Source: Oceanibaculum indicum P24 (GTDB lineage Bacteria > Pseudomonadota > Alphaproteobacteria > Oceanibaculales > Oceanibaculaceae). From it: 64,000 bases of DNA. The number at the start of each line of letters is the position of its first letter. Position 1 is the stretch's first letter. The DNA lies in assembly GCF_000299935.1 (NCBI RefSeq), contig NZ_AMRL01000007.1, positions 62,001 through 126,000 on the forward strand. Direction: 5' to 3'. The notes beneath the pieces are model-generated. The model did not search any database. It had not been told where the DNA came from and saw nothing but the letters and a program-made list of their open reading frames with translations. The translations under genes and the position numbers were made by a program. Of the stretch, positions 54,252-62,038 are shown piece after piece.

Positions 54252-55157
54252 ATGGGGCCGGACTTCAATGCGCTTGCCATTTTCGCCCTGGTCGCCGAGG
54301 AGCGCAGCTTCCGCGCGGCCGCTGACCGGCTGGGCGTCACCCGCTCGGCGGTCAGCCAGACCATCCGGCGGCTGGAGGAGGGGCTGGGGATCGCACTGGT
54401 GCAGCGCACGACGCGCAGCGTCAGCCTGACCGAGGCCGGGGAGCGGCTCTATGCCGAGGTGGCCCCGGCGCTGGCCGAGATGCGGGCCGCCATCGAGACC
54501 ACCGGCCATCTGCGCGGCCGCCCACGGGGGCAGTTGCGGCTGGCGGTCTCCTCCATCGCCGAGCGCTTCCTGTCCGGGCCGTTCCTGGCCTCCTTCGCCG
54601 AGGCAAATCCGGAAATCCAGCTCGACGTCACCGTGACCGACGAGGAATGCGACATCGTCGCGGAAGGCTACGATGCCGGTGTGCGGCTGGGCGAGGTGAT
54701 CCAGCAGGACATGATCGCCGTGCCGGTGGCCGGGGAGGAACGGCAGATCATCGTCTGCGCGCCATCCTATATCCAGCGGTTCGGGGCCCCGGCCCACCCG
54801 AAGGACCTGTCCGCCCATCGCTGCGTCGGCTGGCGGCCGGCGCCCCGGGTGGCGCCCTATCGCTGGGAATTCACCGAGCAGGACCGCGAATTCAGCGTCG
54901 ATGTGCGGCCGGAGATCACCACCAACGACATGGCGCTGATGATCAAGCTGGCGGTTGCCGGCGCCGGCATCACCTGCGGGCTGGAGGAAAGCTTCCGGCC
55001 CTGGATGGCGCGCGGCGCGCTGGTGTCAGTTCTGAGCGAGTTCTGCCCGCCCTTTGCCGGCTTCTATCTCTACTATCCCAGTCGCCGCAACCTGGCGCCG
55101 AAGCTGCGCGCGCTGGTCGATCATCTGCAGCGCTACCGGTGGGCCGATCAGTCGTAG
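54252..55157 (+). CDS. LysR-family transcriptional regulator
   Basis: 301 residues: winged helix at the N-terminus (FNALAIFALVAEERSFRAAADRLGVTRSAVSQ in parts) and a periplasmic-binding-like effector domain (residues 90-295; LRLAVSSIAERFLSGPFLASF in parts). It resembles the CrgA/DmlR subgroup that controls adjacent SDR genes. Divergent from the SDR-CMD-Atu4866 cluster, its probable target. Confidence 0.93.
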   Translation: MGPDFNALAIFALVAEERSFRAAADRLGVTRSAVSQTIRRLEEGLGIALVQRTTRSVSLTEAGERLYAEVAPALAEMRAAIETTGHLRGRPRGQLRLAVSSIAERFLSGPFLASFAEANPEIQLDVTVTDEECDIVAEGYDAGVRLGEVIQQDMIAVPVAGEERQIIVCAPSYIQRFGAPAHPKDLSAHRCVGWRPAPRVAPYRWEFTEQDREFSVDVRPEITTNDMALMIKLAVAGAGITCGLEESFRPWMARGALVSVLSEFCPPFAGFYLYYPSRRNLAPKLRALVDHLQRYRWADQS

Positions 55158-55178
55158 GCCCGGCAGTGTGCGCTGCCG

Positions 55179-56279
55179 TTACGTTGCGCGGATGACGGCC
55201 TCGACCGGGCGGCGCGGGGCATAGGGCAGGGCCGGGCCATAGCCAAAGCGCAGGACGATATTCGGGCGCCGGCCCGGCAAGCCGACAAGGGCCGCAAGCT
55301 CTGGCCGCAGCGATGCGACCTCGACAGGCTGGTTCACAAAGGCGCATTTCAGCCCCAGCGCCGTGGCCTGCAGGGCGAAGCGCTGGCAGGCGCGCCCGGC
55401 CCGCATCCAGTGTTCGCGGTCGTCCTGCTGACCGACGAACACGGCGACTCCGACCGAGGAGCGCAATTGTTCCGCATATTTGTTGTTCTCCCCCTTGGCG
55501 GTGAAGACCAAGTCGAAGGCGCGTGGCCCCAGCCAGTCGGGCAGTGCCGGATTGCCGCTGGCCGCGCTGTACAGCCCGTCACCGGTGCGGAGCGCCTGGC
55601 CAGGGTTGAAGCGCAGCCAGGCCTTCAGTTCGCGGATAAATTCCGGATCGGCCATCTGCGCGCAGTTACCGGCGATGACAAGATCGCGGACACGGTCGAG
55701 CTGTGGCCGCTCTGTGATCAGCACCATGTCGATTCCGGGAATCGCGGCGGCATCGGCCAGGCTTTGCAGATCGGCCGCGCTGACCGGGCGGCCATCATAG
55801 ACGGCGCGGGTGGATTGGCGATGCGGTATGGCCGCGAACAGGGGCGATTCCTGCGGTTCTGTCGGCTGGTGCGCAAAGACGATCCGCCCGTCGCCATGAT
55901 CGTCGAACACCAGTTCCCCGCCTTGTCCACGCGCGGCTGCGGCCAAGGCGAGATTTTCGGCAGCGCATCCAAGGCTGGCATAGAGGTGATGATCGTCGGG
56001 ATCGACCACCGGCGTCCGCCGGCTGAAATCGGGCTGAATAGTGATTTCGCCCAGTGCCACCGAGAACAGCCAGGGCTGGGTGTTGTGGCCGTTCGCCGCC
56101 AGCGTGGCATGGCGGATGAGGTCGTGGTCCCGCGGCTGGAGCGGCAAATCCGCGCGCAGTGCCTGCATCGCCTCCCGATAGGAGGCAGCGGCCTGCCTCT
56201 GGCGCATGGCCATCCATCCAGCCGCGCCGCCAAGCGCCAGCAGGCCGCCGGCACCGATGAGCATATGCCGCCTGTTCAT
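55179..56279 (-). CDS. Nitroreductase-family (Acg-like) flavoprotein with Tat signal
   Basis: 366 residues beginning MNRRHMLIGAGGLLALGGAAG, which looks like a Tat signal (split: MNRRHM then a hydrophobic run). The body matches nitroreductase-like Acg-type proteins: LIRHATLAANGHNTQPWLF (FMN site), PHRQSTRAVYDGRPV and LNCAFVNQPV-like C-terminal part. Probably an exported or membrane-facing flavin oxidoreductase; the substrate is unknown. Its stop is 22 bases from the lysR stop (convergent). A run of nine Gs lies 55 bases upstream of its start. Confidence 0.82.
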   Translation of the reverse strand: MNRRHMLIGAGGLLALGGAAGWMAMRQRQAAASYREAMQALRADLPLQPRDHDLIRHATLAANGHNTQPWLFSVALGEITIQPDFSRRTPVVDPDDHHLYASLGCAAENLALAAAARGQGGELVFDDHGDGRIVFAHQPTEPQESPLFAAIPHRQSTRAVYDGRPVSAADLQSLADAAAIPGIDMVLITERPQLDRVRDLVIAGNCAQMADPEFIRELKAWLRFNPGQALRTGDGLYSAASGNPALPDWLGPRAFDLVFTAKGENNKYAEQLRSSVGVAVFVGQQDDREHWMRAGRACQRFALQATALGLKCAFVNQPVEVASLRPELAALVGLPGRRPNIVLRFGYGPALPYAPRRPVEAVIRAT

Positions 56280-56334
56280 GATCCTCTCCCGGTGTCCGTT
56301 TCCGGCGACCCTGCTGGATTTGGCCCTTCGATTC

Positions 56335-56343
56335 GGGGGGGGG
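56335..56343. repeat. Run of nine guanines upstream of the nitroreductase gene
   Basis: A G9 tract in the 91-base gap between the DMT transporter stop and the nitroreductase start. Such tracts can slip during replication. It lies outside any frame, so an effect would be on promoter spacing or the leader. Sequencing error is also possible. Confidence 0.6.
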
Positions 56344-56370
56344 CAATAGCCCTCGGCCTTGTCCCTGCGG

Positions 56371-57255
56371 CTATCCGGCCGCCCGGCGCTTGCGCAGGAT
56401 GATGAACACGCCGCTGGAAATGATGATGGCCGCGCCGAGGAAGGTCATCGAATCCGGGATTTCGTGCCAGATCAGCCAGCCTAGGCCGGTCGCCCAGATC
56501 AGCGCCGTATAGTCGAACGGCGCCACCAGCGTGGCGGGGGCAAGCCGGAAGGCCTGGGTTATCATCGTCATGCCGGCGGTGCCGAACAGCGCGATGGCGA
56601 CGAACAGCCAGATATCCTCGGGCCGGATCGCGGTCCAGAAGAACGGCACGATGACGCCACTGAGCAGGGCAGCGGTGCCGGTCAGGTAGAGCAGCAGGGT
56701 CCACACGCTCTCGCGGGAATCGACCCAGCGCGCGCTCAGCATCAGCAGCGCATAGACCAGCGCCGTGGCGACCGGCAGCAGCGATACCGGCTGGAAGGCG
56801 GCGGCCCCCGGCCGCAGGGCGACCAGCACGCCGATGAACCCCACGGTCACCGCCAGCCAGCGCCGCCAGCCGACCTGTTCGATCCGGAACAGGGCCGACA
56901 GGGCGGTGATGAACAGCGGCGCGACGAAGGCCAGTGCCGTCGCCTCGGCCAGCGGCAGGTGCATCAGGCTGGTGAAGAACAGCAGCGTCGCGCCGATCCA
57001 CAGCACCCCGCGCAGCAGATGCGCCGCCGGCCGGTGGGAGCGCAAGGCACTGGTGCCGCCCATCCGCCATGCCACCAGCAGCGCGAAGGGCAGGGCGATC
57101 AGGTTGCGCAGGAACAGGATCTGCAGCGGCGCATAGGTGTCGGTCAGGCTCTTGGCAATCGCGTCATTCACGCACAGGCTGGCAACGCCGACACACATCA
57201 GGGCGATGCCGGCCAGTGGGCCCCGTCCTCGCGTGGCATCCGAAACAGGCTGCAC
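56371..57255 (-). CDS. DMT-superfamily transporter (EamA domains)
   Basis: 294 residues with ten predicted helices in two EamA halves. Typical exporter of amino acids or small metabolites. The first half carries LQILFLRNLIALPFALLVAWRMGG (split) and the second FDYTALIWATGLGWLIWHEIP. Its start lies 23 bases after the ICL-family gene, so the two may be co-transcribed. Confidence 0.88.
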   Translation of the reverse strand: MQPVSDATRGRGPLAGIALMCVGVASLCVNDAIAKSLTDTYAPLQILFLRNLIALPFALLVAWRMGGTSALRSHRPAAHLLRGVLWIGATLLFFTSLMHLPLAEATALAFVAPLFITALSALFRIEQVGWRRWLAVTVGFIGVLVALRPGAAAFQPVSLLPVATALVYALLMLSARWVDSRESVWTLLLYLTGTAALLSGVIVPFFWTAIRPEDIWLFVAIALFGTAGMTMITQAFRLAPATLVAPFDYTALIWATGLGWLIWHEIPDSMTFLGAAIIISSGVFIILRKRRAAG

Positions 57256-57278
57256 TACCTCGTTTCCTTGAGGGCGGG

Positions 57279-58142
57279 TCAGGAGGCGTGGCGCTTGTCG
57301 AAATCCCAGACCTGCTGGAAGCCCATCATCTTGCTGAAGTCCATGAAATCATCCAGCGGCACGGTGACGCCGACACTCGCCCCCTCATTCTTCAGCGTGC
57401 CATAGACCGAGGCCAGCGCCGCACCCATCGCCAGGAAGCCGGTCGCCGGGAAGATCGCCATCGCATAGCCCAGTTCCACCAGCCGGTCGCGACTGACCAC
57501 CGGCGTGCGCCCGCCCTCGACGATGTTGGCGAGGCAGGGTGTGTCGAAGCTGGCGCAGATCTTCGCCATCTCCTCCTCGGTCTCGGGGCTTTCGATGAAT
57601 AGGATGTCGGCGCCGGCCCTGGCATAGGCCTCGCCGCGCCGCAGCGCCTCGTCGAGACCCAGCGTGGTGCGCGCATCGGTGCGCGCGATGATGAGGAAAT
57701 CGGCGGAGTCGCGGCTTTCCACCGCAACCCTGATCTTGGCCACCATATCCTCCATCGGGATCACCCGGCGGCCTGGCGTGTGGCCGCACTTCTTCGGGAA
57801 TTCCTGATCCTCCAGCTGGATCGCCGCCGCTCCGGCCTGCTCATAGCCGCGCACCGTGCGCTGCACATTCAGCAGCCCGCCATAGCCGGTATCGCCGTCG
57901 GCGATCAGCGGCGTTGTCGTGACTGAGGCCAGCGTCTGCACACGGCTGACCATCTCCGTATAGCTGGCAAGGCCGGCATCGGGCAGCCCCAGATGCGAGG
58001 CGACGGTGCCATAGCCGGTCATGTACAGGGCCGGAAACCCCATGCGGTCGGCCACGCGCGCGGAAATGCCGTCGAACACGCCGGGGGCGGTGATGAATTC
58101 CTTGTCGGCAAAGCGCTGGCGCAGGGTTTTTGAGGCGGTCAT
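57279..58142 (-). CDS. Isocitrate lyase/PEP mutase family protein (dimethylmalate-lyase-like)
   Basis: 287 residues. The catalytic KKCGH is intact (Cys119), and ITAPGVFDGISARVADRMGFPALYMTG (in parts) and ADGDTGYG are family segments. Members cleave 2-methylisocitrate, dimethylmalate or oxaloacetate. KKCGH favours a lyase over a mutase. ATG 58142 is the start; an upstream extension in frame has no homology. It is divergent from an Ssu-type ABC importer across 121 bases, so it may process the imported acid. Confidence 0.87.
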   Translation of the reverse strand: MTASKTLRQRFADKEFITAPGVFDGISARVADRMGFPALYMTGYGTVASHLGLPDAGLASYTEMVSRVQTLASVTTTPLIADGDTGYGGLLNVQRTVRGYEQAGAAAIQLEDQEFPKKCGHTPGRRVIPMEDMVAKIRVAVESRDSADFLIIARTDARTTLGLDEALRRGEAYARAGADILFIESPETEEEMAKICASFDTPCLANIVEGGRTPVVSRDRLVELGYAMAIFPATGFLAMGAALASVYGTLKNEGASVGVTVPLDDFMDFSKMMGFQQVWDFDKRHAS

Positions 58143-58263
58143 GACGGACGATCCCTTTCGGAATTTGGGAAAGAGTTTCGGTGGGTGAAAAAGGCGACTT
58201 GGCAAAATAAGCTGCACCTGATTAGCATCGACAAAACAAAAATCGCAATCGGGAGGAAACAAG

Positions 58264-59250
58264 ATGAGCAAATTCAGCATCAAGGCGTGCCTTGTCGGCG
58301 CCGCCGCACTTCTGGGAACCGCCCTCGCAAGTCCGCTGGCCAGCCCGGCCAGGGCCGACCAGATTTCCGTCACCCACTGGGGCGTGCTGATGTATGGCGC
58401 GCCCTATGCGGTGGCGCTGGAAAAGGGCTTCTTCAAGGATGCCGGCATCGAGATCACCGGCATCCTGACCTCCAAGGGCGGCGGCACCACGGTGCGCAAC
58501 GTGCTGGCCGGCGGCCTGCCCTATGGCGAGGTCAGCCTGGCGGCGGCGGTCGCGGCGGCGAAGGAAGGCCTCGACATCAAGATCGTGAATACCGGCGCCG
58601 CCTCAGTCTATGACATCCTCTGGGTGGCGCCGAAGGGCAGCGACATCAAGTCGGTGAAGGATCTGGCCGGCAAGAAGGCCGCCTTCACCAGCCCGAAATC
58701 GGTGACCGAGATGGTGCTGCTGATGTCGCTGGCCGCTGGCGGCGTGGATGTGAAGCAGGTGGAGCGCATCTCCACCGGCGGCATCGGCGCCGGCCTGACC
58801 GCGCTGGGCCAGGGCGGCGTGGCGGCGGCCCCGATCCTCGACCCGATCTGGTCGCGTACCCAGGACAAGTACCAGCCGGTCTTCTACGCCAAGGATCTGC
58901 TGCCGCTGATGACCCAGACGGTCGGCATCACCACCGGCGATTTCGCCAAGTCCAGCCCGGACAAGCTGAAGGCCATCATCGAGGGCCGGCGCAAGGGGGT
59001 GGACTTCATCTATGCCAATCCTGAGGAGGCCGGGAAGATCTTCGCTGCCGCCTACAAGATGGACGAGGCGCTGGGCATCCGCGCGATCCAGAACATGATC
59101 GATGTGAAATACTGGGGCCGCGGCGATCTCGACCTGAAGGCGATGGACAATATGGTCGAGGGCTTGCGGATCATCGGCGAGGTGGACGGTCCGATGGACT
59201 GGTCGAAGCTGGTGGACAAATCCTTCCTGCCCGACGATCTGAAGTCGTGA
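58264..59250 (+). CDS. ABC transporter substrate-binding protein (SsuA/NMT1-like)
   Basis: 328 residues with a signal peptide (about 1-31, ARA before DQISVTHW). The fold matches NMT1/SsuA-like binding proteins for sulfonates, thiamine precursors, nitrate or aromatic acids (GVLMYGAPYAVALEKGFFKDAG in parts). Ribosome site GGGAGGA precedes the ATG. It heads an operon with one ATPase and two permeases. Confidence 0.9.
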   Translation: MSKFSIKACLVGAAALLGTALASPLASPARADQISVTHWGVLMYGAPYAVALEKGFFKDAGIEITGILTSKGGGTTVRNVLAGGLPYGEVSLAAAVAAAKEGLDIKIVNTGAASVYDILWVAPKGSDIKSVKDLAGKKAAFTSPKSVTEMVLLMSLAAGGVDVKQVERISTGGIGAGLTALGQGGVAAAPILDPIWSRTQDKYQPVFYAKDLLPLMTQTVGITTGDFAKSSPDKLKAIIEGRRKGVDFIYANPEEAGKIFAAAYKMDEALGIRAIQNMIDVKYWGRGDLDLKAMDNMVEGLRIIGEVDGPMDWSKLVDKSFLPDDLKS

Positions 59251-59252
59251 CC

Positions 59253-60104
59253 ATGGCGGCATCGCCGAAGACGATGCCCGCCGACAGCCCGGAGACGCGC
59301 GCAATTCACGCCAGCGTGGCGGGGGTGACGCGCGTCTTTCCGGCGGTCGGAGGACAGCCGCCGGTGCATGCGCTGGGGCCACTGGATCTGGACCTGATGC
59401 AGGGCGAGTTCTTCTCCGTCGTCGGCCCGTCCGGCTGCGGCAAGTCCACCCTGCTGGAGGTGCTGGCCGGCCTTTCCGCGCCGACCGAGGGCAGCGTGAC
59501 CTTCGAGGGCAAGCCGGTTGCCGGGCAGGTGCCGGACGGCGTCGGCGTGGTGTTCCAGGAAGATGCCAGCTTCCCCTGGCTGACAGTGTGGGACAATGTC
59601 GCCTTCGGCCTGCGCCGCGCCGGCTTCGAGGTGGCGGAGATCGCGCGCCGTGTCGATTATGCGGTGGGTTTCATGGGGCTGGCGGATTTCGCCCAGGCCT
59701 ATCCGGCACAGCTGTCAGGCGGTATGCGCCAGCGTGTCTGCATCGCCCGCACGCTGGTGCTGCAGCCGCGGCTGATTCTGCTGGATGAGCCATTCGGCGC
59801 GCTGGACCAGCAGACCCGCCTGCTGATGGGCGACGAGCTGCTGCGGCTGTGGCGGGAGACCGGCGCGACCGTGCTGCTGATCACCCATGCGCTGGACGAG
59901 GCGGCGATGCTGTCCGACCGGGTGGGTGCGATGTCGGCCCGGCCAGGCCGCTTCATCGAGCAGGTACAGACCGGCTGGCCACGCGAGCGTGACAGCCGCA
60001 TCGTCTCGGAAGACAGTTTCGGCCGGCTGACCGGCCATCTCTGGTCGCTGCTGCGCGAGGAATCCATGAAGGCTTCCGGGCACCATGCGGGGCACCGGAA
60101 ATGA
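59253..60104 (+). CDS. ABC transporter ATP-binding protein (SsuB/TauB type)
   Basis: 283 residues: Walker A GPSGCGKST, Q-loop VFQEDASFPWLTV, signature LSGGMRQRVCIARTL, Walker B LILLDEPFGALD, switch ITHALDEA. A GTG at 59247 overlapping the binding-protein stop is an alternative start. The stop overlaps the next start (ATGA at 60101). Confidence 0.92.
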   Translation: MAASPKTMPADSPETRAIHASVAGVTRVFPAVGGQPPVHALGPLDLDLMQGEFFSVVGPSGCGKSTLLEVLAGLSAPTEGSVTFEGKPVAGQVPDGVGVVFQEDASFPWLTVWDNVAFGLRRAGFEVAEIARRVDYAVGFMGLADFAQAYPAQLSGGMRQRVCIARTLVLQPRLILLDEPFGALDQQTRLLMGDELLRLWRETGATVLLITHALDEAAMLSDRVGAMSARPGRFIEQVQTGWPRERDSRIVSEDSFGRLTGHLWSLLREESMKASGHHAGHRK

Positions 60105-60856
60105 GCAAGGTTGGCTGGATCAGGCTGGCCATCGTTGTGGGCGCGGTCGGTCTGCTGGAAATTCTGTGCCAGACCGGCGTGATCCGTCCGCTGACCATGA
60201 TCCCGCCCAGCCGCATGGCGGTGGAGCTGTGGAAGCTGGCGGAAAGCGGGAAGTTGGCGCCGCCAGTGACCAAGACGCTGGGCAATGTGGCCGCCGCCTT
60301 CGTGCTGTCGGTCACGCTGGGCTTCGTCGCCGGGCTGCTGATCCACGCGCTGCCGCGCTTCCGCCGGGCGCTCGATCCGCTGCTGGCCAGCTATTACGCC
60401 GTGCCCTTCTTCGTGTTCTACCCGGTGCTGATCGTGATCTTCGGGATGAGCGACCTGCCGATCATCATCATCGGTTTCCTGTTCGGCGTGGTGGCGATGA
60501 TCATCAACACGCTGAACGGTCTGGACCGCGTGCCGCCAGTGCTGCTGAAGGTCGGCCGGATGAGCCGGATGGGGCCGTTGCAGACGGCGCTGCTGATCAA
60601 GCTGCCCTCGGCAGCACCCTATCTGTTCACCGGGGTGAAGCTGGCCGTGGCCTATTCCTTCATCGGCGTCATCGCCTCCGAATTCATCCTGTCCGGAGCC
60701 GGCATCGGCTACGACATCGCCTATGCCTATAACAATTTCGACAACCGGACCATGTACGCGCTGATGCTGTTCATCCTGACCACGGTGACGGCGGTGAACA
60801 TGGCGCTCTATATCTGGGAGCAGCGCATGCTGAAGCGCCGCCAGGGTGGAAGATGA
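60101..60856 (+). CDS. ABC transporter permease (SsuC-like), first of two
   Basis: 251 residues, six helices, BPD_transp_1 fold with the EAA loop VPPVLLKVGRMSRMGPLQ. It shows limited resemblance to the second permease and probably forms a heterodimer with it. Coupled to the ATPase by a four-base overlap. Confidence 0.9.
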   Translation: MSKVGWIRLAIVVGAVGLLEILCQTGVIRPLTMIPPSRMAVELWKLAESGKLAPPVTKTLGNVAAAFVLSVTLGFVAGLLIHALPRFRRALDPLLASYYAVPFFVFYPVLIVIFGMSDLPIIIIGFLFGVVAMIINTLNGLDRVPPVLLKVGRMSRMGPLQTALLIKLPSAAPYLFTGVKLAVAYSFIGVIASEFILSGAGIGYDIAYAYNNFDNRTMYALMLFILTTVTAVNMALYIWEQRMLKRRQGGR

Positions 60857-60866
60857 GGGGTGGCCG

Positions 60867-61640
60867 ATGAGCGCTACGGCCCTCGACAAGCCGGCGAATC
60901 CGGCGCTGCGGCGCTGGCTGGATTTCTGCCTGCTGATCGCCGGGCTGGTGGTGGTCTGGTACCTGCTGCATCTGTGGGCCGGCGATGTGGCGCTGACCTC
61001 GCCCTATGAGACGGTGACGAAGCTGATCCATCTGTTGGGGCAGGACTGGTTCTGGCCGCATGTCGGGGAAACCCTGGTGGCGCTGGGCTATTCGCTGATC
61101 ATCGCCGCGCTGGGCGGGCTGGGGCTGGGTACGCTGCTGGGCATCCACCGGCTGTCCGGCCAGATCGCCGAGCCGATCCTGGTCGCCCTCTATGCCCTGC
61201 CGAAGATCACGCTGTACCCGTTGATCCTGCTGATCTTCGGCCTGGGGCTGCCGGCCAAGGTGGCGTTCGGCGCCATCCACGGCATCATCCCGGTCACCAT
61301 CTTCGCGCTGAACGCGGTGCGCAACATCAAGCCGGTATATCTGAAGACCGCGCGCGTCATGCGCCTGACGCCGCTGCAGGCGATGCGCATCGTCTGGGTG
61401 CCCGCCGCCCTGCCGGAGATTGTCTCGGGCCAGCGCATCGGCTTCGCGCTCACCCTGCTGGGCGTGCTGCTGGGCGAGATGTTCGCCTCGCAGCGCGGGC
61501 TCGGCTTCCTGATCATGAACGCGATCGGCCTGAACGATGTGCCGACCATCATGGCGCTGGCGCTGCTGCTGGCGATCTTCGCGGTGACCGTCAGCTCGAT
61601 TCTGCTCGCCATCGACCGGCGGCTGCACAGCCGCAGCTGA
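60867..61640 (+). CDS. ABC transporter permease (SsuC-like), second of two
   Basis: 257 residues, six helices, with the EAA loop IKPVYLKTARVMRLTPLQA. ATG 60867 has a GAGGGG site; an in-frame GTG at 60846 inside the first permease is less likely. Two distinct permeases are unusual for SsuABC-type systems, which normally use one; some riboflavin and thiamine-precursor importers do use two. Confidence 0.88.
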   Translation: MSATALDKPANPALRRWLDFCLLIAGLVVVWYLLHLWAGDVALTSPYETVTKLIHLLGQDWFWPHVGETLVALGYSLIIAALGGLGLGTLLGIHRLSGQIAEPILVALYALPKITLYPLILLIFGLGLPAKVAFGAIHGIIPVTIFALNAVRNIKPVYLKTARVMRLTPLQAMRIVWVPAALPEIVSGQRIGFALTLLGVLLGEMFASQRGLGFLIMNAIGLNDVPTIMALALLLAIFAVTVSSILLAIDRRLHSRS

Positions 61641-62038
61641 CCGGTCTGCCTGACTTTTTATCGAAACGCTGTCCCCCGGATAATCCGGTGGCGGCGCTAT
61701 GTCACCGAAGTGCAGAATATTCTAATTTCTTGCGCAAGCCATAAATATGTATGCATTACTGGTAATAGGGTGTGTTTTTGAGACTTCTTAAAAAGTAAAT
61801 CAAAATTGAATCTGGGGTTCTCATAGCTAGTCTTTGTTTTGACATGATCGGCATTCTATTTTTCAGTGGACAGGCTGTTGAAATCAGAGTTTCACTATAA
61901 AAAATCTCCGACTCTTTGATCGGCGATGGCGGCTCTTTCGGGCCTGCCAGCAACAAGGTGGGAAATCACGGCGGCAAACAGTGGCCTGCTGTCCTGTAGG
62001 GGGCACGGCCGGTCTTATTGTTTTCGAAGGAACCGCAC
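61641..62038 (+). other. AT-rich intergenic region before the RTX protease gene
   Basis: About 400 bases with no gene I can support. The middle (61735-61910) is strikingly AT-rich against a GC-rich background and contains a perfect -35 box TTGACA (61839-61844) without a good -10 at the usual distance, and an AT-rich near-palindrome around TTTTTGAGACTTCTTAAAAAG. It should hold the protease promoter and perhaps binding sites for regulators or nucleoid proteins. Confidence 0.5.

Noticed and set aside
58155-58190. TTTC...GAAA pairs between the ICL-family gene and the Ssu-type importer, resembling the IclR palindromes
   Set aside because: The spacers are 9 and 7 bases rather than 8 and the 20-bp pairing is absent, so they do not match the proposed IclR sites.
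58143-58263. Possible TPP or other riboswitch before the NMT1-like importer
   Set aside because: The expected CTGAGA-type core was not found and the leader is only about 120 bases shared with a divergent promoter.
61756-61956. A 66-codon minus-strand ORF in the AT-rich gap before the protease
   Set aside because: No ribosome site, signal peptide or recognisable motif; probably chance in AT-rich DNA.
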